Shown here piece after piece: positions 25,297 through 35,133 of a stretch of DNA of 64,000 bases. How positions within the stretch are numbered: the stretch's first letter is position 1; each line of letters starts with the position of its first letter. The position numbers and the translations under genes are program-made. Source of the DNA: Rubrivivax sp. (lineage in GTDB: Bacteria > Pseudomonadota > Gammaproteobacteria > Burkholderiales > Burkholderiaceae_C); NCBI GenBank assembly GCA_022843905.1, contig JALHMT010000005.1, positions 1 to 64,000 of the forward strand, given 5' to 3'. The notes under the pieces are model-generated. The model was given only the letters and a program-made list of their open reading frames with translations, was not told the DNA's origin and did not search any database.

Positions 25297-26670
25297 ATGA
25301 CCCGACCCCGCACCGATCACGGCTTCGCCTACAGCCGCGAGACCTTCCAGCAACTCGTCGACGACACGCTCGCGCTGGCGAAGAAGATGGGGGCCAGCGA
25401 CGCCGGCGCCGAGGTCTCCGAAGGCGTGGGGCTGTCGGTCTCGGTGCGCATGGGCGAACTCGAGAACGTGGAACGCAACCGCGACAAGTCGCTGGGCGTG
25501 AGCGTCTACCTGGGCCAGAGCCGCGGCAACGCGAGCACCTCCGACTTCTCGGCCGCAGCGCTCAGGCAGACGGTGCAGGCGGCCTACGACATCGCACGCT
25601 TCACCGCCGCCGACCCGGCCGCCGGTCTGCCCGACGCCGAGGACCTGGCCTCGCCCGAGGACGTGGCGCGAGACCTCGACCTCTTCCATCCCTGGCTGAT
25701 CGACGCGGCGCAGGCTGCCGAGGTGGCGGGCCGCTGCGAGGCTGCGGCCTTGTCCACCAGCAAGCGCATCACCAACAGCGAGGGCGGCGGATGCTCGGCA
25801 CAGCAGTCGCACTTCTGGGCCGGCAACACGCGCGGCTTCCGGGGTGGTTATGCCAGTTCGCGCCACTACCTGTCGGCCGCACCCATCGCCGGGCGCGGTC
25901 GCGGCATGCAGCGCGACGCCTGGTACAGCTCGATGCGCGACGCCGCCGAGATGTCGTCGCCGGAATCCGTCGGCCGCTATGCCGCAGAACGCGCACTGGC
26001 GCGGCTGAACTCCCGTCGCGTGCCCACCGGCGAGGTGCCGGTGCTGTTCGAGGCGCCGGTGGCCTCGGGCCTGCTGGGCTCTCTCGTCGGTGCCACCTCG
26101 GGCGGTGCGCTGTACCGAAAGGCCAGCTTCCTGTTGGACAGCCTCGGCCAGCCCGTGCTGGCGCCGCACGTGGACGTGCGCGAAGACCCGCATGTGCGCA
26201 AGGGCAAGGGCAGCGCGCCCTTCGACGACGAAGGCGTGCGCACCCGGGCCCGACAGGTGATCGAGGCCGGTGTGGTGCAGGGCTACTTCCTGTCGAGCTA
26301 CTCGGCGCGCAAGCTGGGCATGCGCACCACCGGGCATGCGGGCGGCGCGCAGAACCTGTGGATGACCAGCCGCCTGACGAAGGCCGGCGACGACCTCGAC
26401 ACCATGCTGCGCCGCCTGGGCCGCGGCTTGTTCGTCACCGAACTGATGGGGCAGGGCGTGAATGCCGTCACCGGCGACTATTCGCGCGGCGCGGCGGGCT
26501 TCTGGGTCGAAGGCGGCCAGATCGCCTTCCCGGTGCACGAAGTGACCATCGCCGGCAACCTGCGCGACATGTTCAGGGGCATCGTCGCCATCGGGGCCGA
26601 TGTCTACAACCAGGGGTCGCGCTCCGTCGGTTCCGTCCTGATCGACCACATGAAACTGGCTGGCGAGTGA
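25297..26670 (+). CDS. pmbA: Metalloprotease PmbA (TldE)
   Basis: The ATG at 25297 gives 457 residues. PmbA/TldE is the non-zinc partner of TldD; together they cleave unstructured peptides, process microcins and act on CcdA antitoxin. Family motifs seen are VSVRMGELENVERNRDKSLGVSVYLG near the N-terminus (GELENVERNRDKSLGV), RSTPF-equivalent region GSAPFDDEGVRTR, SSYSARKLGMRTTGHAGGAQN and GVNAVTGDYSRGAAGFWVEGG. tldD is not in the window. Confidence 0.94.
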   Translation: MTRPRTDHGFAYSRETFQQLVDDTLALAKKMGASDAGAEVSEGVGLSVSVRMGELENVERNRDKSLGVSVYLGQSRGNASTSDFSAAALRQTVQAAYDIARFTAADPAAGLPDAEDLASPEDVARDLDLFHPWLIDAAQAAEVAGRCEAAALSTSKRITNSEGGGCSAQQSHFWAGNTRGFRGGYASSRHYLSAAPIAGRGRGMQRDAWYSSMRDAAEMSSPESVGRYAAERALARLNSRRVPTGEVPVLFEAPVASGLLGSLVGATSGGALYRKASFLLDSLGQPVLAPHVDVREDPHVRKGKGSAPFDDEGVRTRARQVIEAGVVQGYFLSSYSARKLGMRTTGHAGGAQNLWMTSRLTKAGDDLDTMLRRLGRGLFVTELMGQGVNAVTGDYSRGAAGFWVEGGQIAFPVHEVTIAGNLRDMFRGIVAIGADVYNQGSRSVGSVLIDHMKLAGE

Positions 26671-26864
26671 GGGGTCCGGGATCGGGCTTACCCTGATTTC
26701 AGCATTCGTTTAGCTTCGTTGATCACACTGTCGGCAGCGCGGACAGGGCGTGTGGCTGAGCCCTGGCCGAGCGGGTAAACCCGCCCGGGCCAGGACGGTC
26801 CGATCCCTAGAATTCCGCGTCGTTCTTTCATCCAAACCCTCTGATCCTTGCAGGAGATCCATCC

Positions 26865-27947
26865 ATGGAACGTCGTTCCTTCGTACAAGGCGCAGGCCTT
26901 GCTGGCATCCTGGCCACCGGCATGGCCCCGGCCGTGGTCCACGCCCAGGCCAATCTGCGCTGGCGTCTGACGTCGGGCTTCCCGAAGGCGCTCGACACCA
27001 TCTACGGGGCGGCCGACACCTTCTCGAAGAAGGTCAAGGACATGACCGGCGGCAAGTTCGAGATCTCCGTGCACGCTGCCGGTGAACTGGTGCCCATGCC
27101 CGGCCTCGTCGACGCGGTGCAGAACGGCACCGTGGAGATGGGCCACACCGCGCCCTACTACTATTTCGGCAAGAACGACGCCTTCGCACTCGGCTGCGCC
27201 ATCCCCTTCGGCCTGAACAGCCGCCAGATGACGGCCTGGCAGTACGACGGCAATGGCCTGAAGCTGATGCGCGAGTTCTATTCGAACTACGGCTTCACCA
27301 GTTTCCCCATGGGCAACACCGGCGCCCAGATGGGCGGCTGGTACCGCAAGGAGATCAAGACCGTTGCCGACATGAAGGGCCTGAAGTTCCGCGTTGGCGG
27401 CTTTGCCGGCAAGGTCACGGGTCGCCTGGGCACGGTGTCTCAGAACATTCCGGGCGGCGAGATCTACCAGGCGCTGGAGAAGGGCACCATCGACGCCGCC
27501 GAATGGGTCGGCCCCTATGACGACCAGAAGCTGGGCTTCAACAAGGTCGCCCCGATCTATCACTACCCCGGCTGGTGGGAAGGTGGTCCGCAGCTCGACC
27601 TGTACGTCAACCAGAAGGCTTTCGACGGCCTCAGCGCCGAGTACAAGGCCATCATCGAAAGCGCTGCTGCCTATGCGCACACCGAGATGCAGGCCAAGTA
27701 CGACTCGCGCAACCCTGCAGCCCTGAAGCAGTTGGTGGCCGGCAAGACGCGTTTGGTGGCCTTCCCGAAGCCGGTGCTCGATGCCGCCTTCAAGGAAGCC
27801 ATGGCGCTCTACAGCGAGATCAGCGCGTCGAACCCCGCGTTCAAGAAGATCTACGACGACTACAGCAACTTCCGTCGCGAATCCAATCTGTGGTTCCGCT
27901 TCACCGAAGCGCGTTTCGACAGCTACATGCAGAGCGTCAAGCTCTGA
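26865..27947 (+). CDS. dctP: TRAP transporter solute-binding protein, TakP-like
   Basis: The 360-residue periplasmic protein has a Tat-like signal, ERRSFVQGAGLAG, with likely cleavage after VVHA. It follows AGGAG-like sequence. The TakP subgroup signature is clear: KFRVGGFAGKVTGRLG, IPGGEIYQALEKGTIDAAEWVGPYDD (EWVGPYDD) and YHYPGWWEGGPQLDLYVN. Members bind 2-oxo acids such as pyruvate with Na+, or lactate with Ca2+. It faces the dctQM genes in convergent orientation, with a terminator directly after it. Confidence 0.93.
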   Translation: MERRSFVQGAGLAGILATGMAPAVVHAQANLRWRLTSGFPKALDTIYGAADTFSKKVKDMTGGKFEISVHAAGELVPMPGLVDAVQNGTVEMGHTAPYYYFGKNDAFALGCAIPFGLNSRQMTAWQYDGNGLKLMREFYSNYGFTSFPMGNTGAQMGGWYRKEIKTVADMKGLKFRVGGFAGKVTGRLGTVSQNIPGGEIYQALEKGTIDAAEWVGPYDDQKLGFNKVAPIYHYPGWWEGGPQLDLYVNQKAFDGLSAEYKAIIESAAAYAHTEMQAKYDSRNPAALKQLVAGKTRLVAFPKPVLDAAFKEAMALYSEISASNPAFKKIYDDYSNFRRESNLWFRFTEARFDSYMQSVKL

Positions 27948-27965
27948 GTCGCGACACGCCATGAG

Positions 27966-27994
27966 AAGGGCCCCGCACTGCGGGGCCCTTTTTT
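27966..27994 (+). terminator. Rho-independent terminator of dctP
   Basis: AAGGGCCCCGC and GCGGGGCCCTT form an 11-bp stem with a 3-nt loop, overlapping a run of six T at 27989-27994. It ends dctP on the plus strand; the opposite strand lacks a T-run. Confidence 0.93.
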
Positions 27995-28052
27995 CTTGGG
28001 GTTTCGACCCCGCCAGAAAGGCAAGGGCCGGCTGCTGCCGGCCCCCGGTGGC

Positions 28053-29849
28053 TCAGGGCTTGTTGCCGCCGGCCGAGTCCTTCTTCATCGACTCTTCCAG
28101 CGCCTTCATGGGATCGTCTTCGGCGGCTGCGGCTTCGCCGCCCGGCTCGCTGGCGGAGCCCTCCGGCGCCGACGCCTCACCCTCGGGCACGGCGGCCTCT
28201 TCCTCGGTCGGCAGGCCCATGGTCTCCAGTGCCTTGTCGGCGTCGATCAGCTCGACCTTGTCCATGCCGCCGGTGACCAGTTCCGGAAAGGCGATCACCG
28301 CTGCCACCATCATCAGCTGAAGGATGATGAAGGCGATCGAGCCCTTGTAGATCTGCACCGTGGTGACGGCGGGAATCAGCTGCCCGGTGATGCGGTCCTG
28401 GTAGTCCTTCTTCGCGGCCACGCTGCGCAGGTAGAACAGCGCGAAGCCGAAAGGCGGTGTGAGGAACGAGGTCTGCAGGTTCATTGCCAGGATCACGCCG
28501 AACCAGATCAGGTCGATGCCCATCTTGTCGGCCACCGGGGCCAGGATGGGCACCACGATGAAGGCGATCTCGAAGAAGTCGATGAACATGCCCAGGATGA
28601 ACACCAGCAGGTTCACCACCAGCAGGAAGCCGAGCTGGCCGCCGGGCAGCTTGTCGAACAGGTGTTCGACCCAGATGTGACCGTCGGCGGCGTTGAAGGT
28701 GAAGCTGAAGACGGTCGAGCCGATCAGGATGAACATCACGAAGACCGAGAGCTTGGCCGTGCTGTCCAGCGCCTGCTTCAACAGGCCGAAGCCCAGGCGA
28801 CCCCGTGCCACCGACATCAACAGCGCGCCCAAGGCACCCATCGCGCCGCCCTCGGTGGGCGTGGCCACGCCCAGGAAGATGGTGCCCAGCACCAGGAAGA
28901 TCAGCACCAGCGGCGGGATCAGCACGAAGGTGACCTGCTCAGCCAGCTTGGACAGCAGGCCGAAGCGCATCACGCGGTTGGCGATGGCCAGGCCCAGCGC
29001 CAGGAACGAGGCGACGGTCATCGACAGGATGAAGCGCTCGTCGCCGGGCGCCGGCAGCTCGCGTTCGATCAGGGGGTTGATGACCTGCTGGTGAACGCTG
29101 GACCAGGCCAGGCCGGCCAGGGCGCACACGACCACCAGCACCAGCAGCGAACGGTGTCCGCTGGAGCCGCTGCTTTCCCGGTAGATGCGTGCCTCGAGCG
29201 GCAGCGCGGGCACCCACTTGGGCTTGATGAAGGCCACTGCGGCGATGAACAGCAGGTACAGGCTGATGAGCAGCAGGGCGGGGATCAGCGCGCCGGCGTA
29301 CATGTCGCCCACCGAGCGGCCGAGCTGGTCGGCCAGCACGATGAGCACCAGCGACGGCGGGACGGCCTGCGCCAGCGTGCCGCTGGCCGTGATGGTGCCG
29401 GTGGCGATGGTGCGGTTGTAGCCGTAGCGCAGCATGATGGGCAAGGAAATCAGGCCCATGCTGATGACGGCCGCGGCCACCACGCCGGTGGTGGCGGCCA
29501 GCAGGGCGCCCACCAGCACCACGGCCACTGCCAGGCCGCCGCGCAGCGGCCCGAACACCTGGCCCACCGTCTCCAGCAGGTCCTCGGCCATGCCCGAGCG
29601 TTCGAGGATGATCCCCATGAAGGTGAAGAAAGGGATGGCCAGCAGCGTGTCGTTCTGCATGATGCCCATCACGCGCAGGGGCAGGGCCTGGAACATGTTG
29701 CTGGGGAACAGCCCTGCTTCCATGCCGATGAAGCCGAAGAGCAGGCCGGTGGCCGCCAGGCCGAAGGCCACCGGGATGCCGGTGAGCAGGAAACCGAGCA
29801 GGCCCGCGAACATGAGCGGGACGAAGTTCTGTGCGATGAAGGCGGTCAT
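28053..29849 (-). CDS. dctM: TRAP transporter large permease subunit
   Basis: The 598-residue membrane protein has well over ten hydrophobic segments and TRAP-M motifs such as GIPVAFGLAATGLLFG, AIPFFTFMGIILERSGMAEDLL, TEGGAMGALGAL and TPPFGFALFYL. It is the Na+-coupled channel subunit. Standard DctM is about 430 residues; this longer form carries an inserted hydrophilic/membrane section after IKPKWVPALP, as in TakP-linked systems. A C-terminal tail of about 65 residues is Glu/Ala/Gly-rich. It starts 1 bp after the dctQ stop. Confidence 0.94.
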   Translation of the reverse strand: MTAFIAQNFVPLMFAGLLGFLLTGIPVAFGLAATGLLFGFIGMEAGLFPSNMFQALPLRVMGIMQNDTLLAIPFFTFMGIILERSGMAEDLLETVGQVFGPLRGGLAVAVVLVGALLAATTGVVAAAVISMGLISLPIMLRYGYNRTIATGTITASGTLAQAVPPSLVLIVLADQLGRSVGDMYAGALIPALLLISLYLLFIAAVAFIKPKWVPALPLEARIYRESSGSSGHRSLLVLVVVCALAGLAWSSVHQQVINPLIERELPAPGDERFILSMTVASFLALGLAIANRVMRFGLLSKLAEQVTFVLIPPLVLIFLVLGTIFLGVATPTEGGAMGALGALLMSVARGRLGFGLLKQALDSTAKLSVFVMFILIGSTVFSFTFNAADGHIWVEHLFDKLPGGQLGFLLVVNLLVFILGMFIDFFEIAFIVVPILAPVADKMGIDLIWFGVILAMNLQTSFLTPPFGFALFYLRSVAAKKDYQDRITGQLIPAVTTVQIYKGSIAFIILQLMMVAAVIAFPELVTGGMDKVELIDADKALETMGLPTEEEAAVPEGEASAPEGSASEPGGEAAAAEDDPMKALEESMKKDSAGGNKP

Positions 29850-29850
29850 G

Positions 29851-30477
29851 TCACTGCCCCTTGGCGGTCTTGGCGGCCAGCAGCGCGGCTTCGCGGCGGG
29901 CGGCTTCTTCGGCCAGGGCTTCGGCGAACTTCTGCTCCGCGAGCTTGTCTTCGAAGTCGGTGAAGGGCTCCTTGCGATGGCCGGTCAGGAAGGCGATGCG
30001 CTTGGTCAGCTCCGACAGGCACTGCAGCGCCAGCAGCGAGAAGCCCACCGGAATCAACAGCATCACCGGCCAGCGGATGAGGCCGCCGGCGTTCTGGCTC
30101 ATCTCGCCCGACACCCAGGCCCGCTCGAACACCGGCCACGACAGGGTGACGAGGATCAGCGACAGCGGAATCGTGAACACGACGATGCCCAGGATGTCGA
30201 TGATGGCGTTGGTGCGCTTGCTGAGCTTGCCGGCGATGAAGTCGATGCGCACGTGCGCGTTCTTCAGGAACACATAGCCGGCCCCGAGCATGAAGACGCC
30301 GGCGAAGAGGTACCACTGGATCTCGAGGAAGGCGTTCGAGCCGATGTCGAAGGCCTTGCGCATGATGGCGTTGCCGGCGCTGATGAGGACCGCGGCAAGG
30401 ATTAGCCACATGATGAACTTGCCGATCCACTCGTTGAGCGTGTCGATCAGCTGCGAGAGCTTGAGCATTGCAGGCAC
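29851..30477 (-). CDS. dctQ: TRAP transporter small permease subunit
   Basis: The GTG at 30477 has GGAG at optimal distance and gives 208 residues; an ATG at 30468 is an alternative. Four membrane segments are visible, with the DctQ motif IQWYLFAGVFMLGAGYVFLKNAHVRID (EIQWYLFAGVFMLG and NAHVRIDF). The C-terminal 45 residues are charged and coiled-coil-like. It is the first gene of dctQM and would pair with the TakP-like binding protein 2 kb away. Confidence 0.93.
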   Translation of the reverse strand: MPAMLKLSQLIDTLNEWIGKFIMWLILAAVLISAGNAIMRKAFDIGSNAFLEIQWYLFAGVFMLGAGYVFLKNAHVRIDFIAGKLSKRTNAIIDILGIVVFTIPLSLILVTLSWPVFERAWVSGEMSQNAGGLIRWPVMLLIPVGFSLLALQCLSELTKRIAFLTGHRKEPFTDFEDKLAEQKFAEALAEEAARREAALLAAKTAKGQ

Positions 30478-30671
30478 TGGGGGTCTCCGTCTTCTTTGCG
30501 CGGGGCGCCGGGCGCGCTGCGCAGGATTCTAGGAAGCAGCACCGCAGCGGCGGCGCGGGTTTGCCATCGTTCCGGGCGCGACTGTAGGCGGCAGCGCTGA
30601 AAGCCGCCTGAACGGAGCCGGGGCCGGTACCCGGCGCTGGCCAACGGCAGCGGCTCGGCGCTGCGCCGGGC

Positions 30672-31019
30672 TCAGGCCAGGCTCAGGGCGGCCTTCGTCA
30701 GGCGTTCGGAGCGGGCGCCCGAGCGGCAGAAGGCGAGCAGGGGGCGCGGCAGCGTCCGCAGCAGTTCGGCGAACTTCGCGATCTCTTCGGGCGACTGGTA
30801 GCCGCCTGCCACCGGCAGGTGCCGGTATTGGAGGCCGGCGGCCAGCGCTGCGGCTTCGATCTCCGCGTTCGTCGGCTGGTCGGGGCCGTGCTCGAAGTCG
30901 GGGCGGTTGTTGACCACGCTCCTGAACCCGGCCGCGGCGGCCTCGGCCATCGCGGCGGGTGTGAGCTGGGGCGCGACGCAGATGTCCTGCGTCACGGCGC
31001 GTGCAGGCAAGGGGTTCAT
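30672..31019 (-). CDS. TIGR01244-family sulfurtransferase/phosphatase-like protein
   Basis: The 115-residue protein starts MNPLPARAVTQDICVAPQLT. It has the DSP/rhodanese-like P-loop LAFCRSGARSERL, with the catalytic cysteine and arginine, and the upstream GFRSVVNNRPDFE. This matches the small family related to the N-terminal domain of Blh (beta-lactamase-hydrolase-like) proteins. Substrate is unknown. It is the last gene of a minus-strand run with yqeY and rpsU. Confidence 0.85.
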   Translation of the reverse strand: MNPLPARAVTQDICVAPQLTPAAMAEAAAAGFRSVVNNRPDFEHGPDQPTNAEIEAAALAAGLQYRHLPVAGGYQSPEEIAKFAELLRTLPRPLLAFCRSGARSERLTKAALSLA

Positions 31020-31035
31020 GCGGGACCTTCCTGGA

Positions 31036-31485
31036 TCAGGCCTTGTTGAGGGCTTGTTTGACCGCAGCAGAAACCATGCCCATGTCGGCCTGGCCGGCGA
31101 AGCGCGACTTGGCCGCACCCATGACCTTGCCCATGTCGCCGGGCCCGGCGGCCCCCAGTTCGGCCACCAGCGCCTGCACGCCCTGCGCGATCTGCTCGGC
31201 CGAGAGCCGCTGCGGCAGGTAGGCCTCGAGCACTTGCAGTTCGGCCGTCTCCTTGTCGACGAGGTCGGTGCGGGCGGCCAGGGCGAACGCGGCGATGGAA
31301 TCCTTGCGCTGCTTGATGAGCTTGTCGACGATGGCGACGACGGCAGCATCGTCCAGCACCACGCGCTCGTCGACCTCCTTCTGCTTGCATGCGGCCAGCA
31401 GCATGCGGATGGTCGACAGGCGGGCGCTGTCCTTGGCCCGCATGGCAGTCTTCATGTCCTCGGTGACGCGGTCTTTCAGGCTCAT
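31036..31485 (-). CDS. GatB/YqeY domain protein
   Basis: The 149-residue protein begins MSLKDRVTEDMKTAMRAKD. LSTIRMLLAACKQKEVD, IKQRKDSIAAF and the end MGKVMGAAKSRFAGQADMG are typical of YqeY. The domain resembles the tRNA-binding tail of GatB, but the free protein's role is unsettled. Neighbourhood with rpsU is common in proteobacteria. Confidence 0.92.
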   Translation of the reverse strand: MSLKDRVTEDMKTAMRAKDSARLSTIRMLLAACKQKEVDERVVLDDAAVVAIVDKLIKQRKDSIAAFALAARTDLVDKETAELQVLEAYLPQRLSAEQIAQGVQALVAELGAAGPGDMGKVMGAAKSRFAGQADMGMVSAAVKQALNKA

Positions 31486-31557
31486 CGTCTTGCTCCAGAA
31501 ACGACAAAACCCGCAACGGCGCACCGTGCGGGCTCGGCAGGGCGGATCACCCGGGGG

Positions 31558-31770
31558 TCAGTACATCTTCTTGGGCAACTGCATGCTGCGCACCCGCTTG
31601 AAGTGGCGCTTGACCGCCGCCGCCTTCTTGCGCTTGCGCTCTGCCGTGGGCTTCTCGTAGAACTCGCGCGCGCGCAGTTCGGTCAGCAGGCCGATTTTTT
31701 CGATGGTGCGCTTGAAACGTCGCAGGGCGACGTCGAACGGCTCGTTCTCTTTGACGCGGATGGTGGTCAT
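31558..31770 (-). CDS. rpsU: 30S ribosomal protein S21
   Basis: The 70-residue basic protein begins [21 protein letters not shown] and continues [30 protein letters not shown] ([14 protein letters not shown]), which is S21. It helps 30S subunits begin translation. In enterobacteria it precedes dnaG and rpoD; here yqeY follows and dnaG is not in the window. A good promoter lies 150 bp upstream. Confidence 0.97.
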   Translation of the reverse strand: MTTIRVKENEPFDVALRRFKRTIEKIGLLTELRAREFYEKPTAERKRKKAAAVKRHFKRVRSMQLPKKMY

Positions 31771-32235
31771 GTAGGGTGAGGTCCAGAAGATAGCGCTCGG
31801 TGTCCGGCCCGTCGGTGGCAGCTCGGCGGCTTCGGCCTGTGGTGCCCTTGGGGGGACCGGGGGCCTGGCCTGGGGCTGCTCGGGGCGCTGGATCGACACG
31901 CACGTTGCCAGCAAAGAGCGCGATTCTAGCCCGGAAACCAAGCGTGCGCCAAGGGCCCCCATCGGTGCGGGCGCACGGGAGACCGGGACGGCTCGAGCCG
32001 GTGGCTGCGGAAACGTCCCCTGACCTCCACCGGCGGCTCGCCGCGGCGCTGTCGCACATGTCACACATTGGTGCACCCGAGGGCGGCGACAGGCCCGAAG
32101 CGTGGCGCCCGATGCACCGACACTGTCGTTCCTGCGCACGACTTCTTGATCTCCGGTGCCCGGAGGTCCAATATCGACGTGAAGCCGTGGCGCGAACTGG
32201 CTGCAGGAACCCCATTGCATGAGAGCATTCGCCGA
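31771..32235. other. 465-bp non-coding stretch between rpsU and the GGDEF-like gene
   Basis: The stretch contains the rpsU promoter and leader on the minus strand and the upstream region of the next gene on the plus strand. Around 32145-32175 there is TTGATC, 17 bp, CAATAT, a weak promoter-like pair. I see no RNA gene or repeat here. Confidence 0.5.
31923..31952 (-). promoter_or_regulatory. Putative sigma-70 promoter of rpsU
   Basis: On the minus strand TTGGCG (31947-31952) and TAGAAT (31923-31928) are separated by 18 bp. The inferred start near 31916 gives a leader of about 145 nt before rpsU. Confidence 0.6.
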
Positions 32236-33237
32236 GTGAGCAACGACGCCCCTTCGATCATCACGCCGGAAGTCGGCGCTGCGCTGGCGAACTTATGGCC
32301 CGTGGTGCTTTCGCACCGTGGCGACATGCTGGCCGTCAAGGACGTGGAGACCGGCCGCTACGTCTGGGTCGACGAAGGTCTTGCGGCTTTTGTCGGGCGG
32401 GCTCCTGCCGAGGTGGCCGGCAACAGCGACGCCGACCTCTTCGACGTCTCCTTGGCCACGATGTTCCGCGCCGCCGAGAAGACTGCCCTGTCGCAGGGCA
32501 AGGCGCTGCGCAGCGATCACGCCTTCGAGTGGAAGGGCGAGCGGCACGACTTCTCGGTGCTTCGCTGCCTGGTGGCGGGGCAGCCGGGCGCATCGCGCTG
32601 GCTTTGCAGCGTCTGGACCGACCAACGCCCCGCCCAGCGCAAGGCTGCGCAGCTCACCATCGCCCTGCAGCAACTCGAGCAGCAGCAGCGTGCCAACGAA
32701 CAGCTTCGTCGCGAACTGGCCGACCAGACCATGCGCGACCAGTCCTCCGGCTTGCATGCGCGCGGGCACTTCGAAGAGCAGTTGCGCCGCGAACTGGACC
32801 TGTCGACGCGAGAGCACCGCGAGTTCGCGGTGGTCTTCATCGAGATCGATCCGCCCACGGCCGAGGTCGCCGCCCTGGGCGAACCGGCTCAGGAGCGCAT
32901 CTTCGAGGCTCTCGGCCGCCTGCTGCGCAGCGGCACGCGCGCCATGGACGCCTCCTGCCGCTGGGAGGCGCGGCGCTTCTCGGTGTTGCTGTCGGGCGTG
33001 GGCCTGGCCACCGCCCACTCCCGCATGGAAGGCTTGCGACGCCAGTGCGCCACGCAGATCGTGCTGCTGGGCGGTCAGGAACTGCGGTTTTCCGTTTCGA
33101 TGGGCGTCGCCAGCTTCCCGCACACTGCCAGCGAGAAGGACCCGCTTCTGGCTTCCTGCGAAGCAGCCCTGGACGAGGCGCGGCGGCGCGGCGGCAACCA
33201 GGTCACCCTCGCGGCCATCCGGCTCGACGCTGCCTGA
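32236..33237 (+). CDS. PAS-GGDEF-like protein with degenerate active site
   Basis: The GTG at 32236 ([14 protein letters not shown]) gives 333 residues; a GTG at 32179 is equally in frame. A PAS-like domain ([25 protein letters not shown]) is followed by a coiled coil ([24 protein letters not shown]) and a GGDEF-fold domain beginning [20 protein letters not shown]. The catalytic loop RYGGDEF is replaced by RWEARRF, so diguanylate cyclase activity is very unlikely. The later [11 protein letters not shown] and [13 protein letters not shown] are well kept. It may be a c-di-GMP/GTP sensor or a pure signalling scaffold. Confidence 0.8.
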   Translation: MSNDAPSIITPEVGAALANLWPVVLSHRGDMLAVKDVETGRYVWVDEGLAAFVGRAPAEVAGNSDADLFDVSLATMFRAAEKTALSQGKALRSDHAFEWKGERHDFSVLRCLVAGQPGASRWLCSVWTDQRPAQRKAAQLTIALQQLEQQQRANEQLRRELADQTMRDQSSGLHARGHFEEQLRRELDLSTREHREFAVVFIEIDPPTAEVAALGEPAQERIFEALGRLLRSGTRAMDASCRWEARRFSVLLSGVGLATAHSRMEGLRRQCATQIVLLGGQELRFSVSMGVASFPHTASEKDPLLASCEAALDEARRRGGNQVTLAAIRLDAA

Positions 33238-33267
33238 ACCGCGTCCGGCGGGCCGCCCCGGCCTGCC

Positions 33268-34092
33268 TCAGCCGGTCGTCGCCTTGTAGGCCATGTAGCC
33301 GGCCATCAGGAACAGCAACAGGGCGAAGAGCCGCTTCAGGCCCTTCACGTCGCTGTTGTGCGCCACCCTTGCTCCCAGTGGAGCCATCGTCACGCTGGCC
33401 AGCGCGATGACCAGCAGGGCCGGCAGATACAGGTAGCCGACGGCCCCGGGCAGCGCCGGCGGCACGTCGCGGCCGCCGATCACGTAGCCCAGGGTATTGG
33501 CGATGGCGATCGGAAAGCCGAGCGCGGCGCTGGTGCCCACCGCCTGGCGAATGTGCACGTTGCACCACATCATGAACGGCACCGACATGAAGGCGCCGCC
33601 GGCACCGACCAGGCCCGAAATGAAGCCGATGCCGCCCCCCACGGCCGTCTGGCCGACGACGCCCGGCATCACGCGGCTGGGCTTGGGCTTGCGGTCCAGG
33701 AGCATCTGCACGGCCGAGAACACGTTGAAGGCGGCGAAGAACAGCGCCAGCCCCTGGCCCTTGATGGCAGCGAAGGCGGCCGCCCCGGAGAGCAGACCGC
33801 CGATCGCGATGCCCGGGGCCAGCGTCTTGACGAGGTCCCAGCGCACGGCCTGCCGCTGGTGGTGGGCCCGCACGCTGGACAGCGAGGTGAAGATGATGGT
33901 GGCCATGGCCGTGGCAATGGACATCTTCACCGCCATGCCCGGCTCGACGCCGCGGCTGGAGAAGATGAAGGTCAGGAACGGCACCATCATCATGCCGCCG
34001 CCCACGCCCAGCAGCCCCGCCAGGAAGCCCGTGACGAGGCCGAGCGTCAGGAGTTCGGCCACCAGGACCCAGCCGATGTCGAGTGCGGGCAT
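33268..34092 (-). CDS. TauE/SafE-family sulfite/anion permease
   Basis: The 274-residue membrane protein has about eight hydrophobic segments. The two internal TauE/SafE repeats are visible as FLAGLLGVGGGMMMVPFLTF and FISGLVGAGGAFMSVPFMMW. The family exports sulfite, sulfoacetate or related organosulfur anions. No sulfur genes flank it, so substrate is open. It lies 5 bp after the EVE-domain gene, probably in one transcript. Confidence 0.92.
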   Translation of the reverse strand: MPALDIGWVLVAELLTLGLVTGFLAGLLGVGGGMMMVPFLTFIFSSRGVEPGMAVKMSIATAMATIIFTSLSSVRAHHQRQAVRWDLVKTLAPGIAIGGLLSGAAAFAAIKGQGLALFFAAFNVFSAVQMLLDRKPKPSRVMPGVVGQTAVGGGIGFISGLVGAGGAFMSVPFMMWCNVHIRQAVGTSAALGFPIAIANTLGYVIGGRDVPPALPGAVGYLYLPALLVIALASVTMAPLGARVAHNSDVKGLKRLFALLLFLMAGYMAYKATTG

Positions 34093-34097
34093 GGCGT

Positions 34098-34562
<465 letters not shown>

Positions 34563-34577
34563 GGTGGTGGGTGGGTG

Positions 34578-34765
34578 TGGGGGGTGTCCGCCGCGCTCCG
34601 TGAGCCGCATTCCTGAACCCTCAGGGAAGTTCAGGTGGGCGAGGTCAGCAAGGCTTCGGGTTCATCTGACGCGAGACGCTCACACCAGCCAAGCGATGTT
34701 CCAAGCCCGTGCTCGATGAGCATCGGTTCAAGGAAATATAAGACTCACGCAAACACGACGGACGA
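34578..34765 (-). ncRNA. ssrS: 6S RNA
   Basis: On the minus strand GTCCGTCG at the 5' end (34756-34763) pairs perfectly, with one G-U, with CGGCGGAC at the 3' end (34586-34593), closing a rod of about 185 nt. Internal blocks align by eye with E. coli 6S RNA in the same order: CCTTGAACCGAT, GGCTGGTGTGAGC, GAAGCCTT, CACCTGAAC then GGGTTCAGG. The -10 TAGAAT is at 34770-34775, about 7 nt before the start. It lies just downstream of zapA, the known location of ssrS in proteobacteria. 6S RNA sequesters sigma-70 RNA polymerase in stationary phase. Ends are approximate. Confidence 0.88.
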
Positions 34766-34809
34766 GTCCATTCTAGACCTGCGAATCGCCCCTTGCGTTG
34801 CGCCGGAAA

Positions 34810-35133
34810 TCACAGAAGGTGACCGTCGCTGTCGAGCACGGCGTCGATGCGCCGCAGCAGCGATGCGACGTCGACCTGTTCGTCGGCAGGGGCCGATGCG
34901 CCGCGGGGTGGCGCGGGCGCCGGCATCTGGCCGCGCAGATCGGCCAGCTGGTAGGCCAGATTCAGTGCCGCCAGCACGGCGATGCGCTCGCGGGCCTTGA
35001 CCTTTCCCGAATCGCGGATGGTGCTCATCTCGCGGTCGACCTGCGCTACTGCCGCCTGCAGCAGCGCTTCGCCGCCTTCGGGGCAGCCGAGCACGTAGCC
35101 CTGGCCGAGGATGGTGACTTCCACCTGCTTCAA
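34810..35133 (-). CDS. zapA: Cell division protein ZapA
   Basis: The TTG at 35131-35133, overlapping the upstream stop as TTGA, gives 107 residues beginning MKQVEVTILGQGYVLGCPEG. ZapA binds FtsZ and bundles protofilaments at the midcell ring. REMSTIRDSGKVKARERIAVLAALNLAYQL (IAVLAALNLAYQL) is the dimerising helix. The unusual start codon is supported by the family N-terminus and by translational coupling. 6S RNA follows. Confidence 0.9.
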   Translation of the reverse strand: MKQVEVTILGQGYVLGCPEGGEALLQAAVAQVDREMSTIRDSGKVKARERIAVLAALNLAYQLADLRGQMPAPAPPRGASAPADEQVDVASLLRRIDAVLDSDGHLL

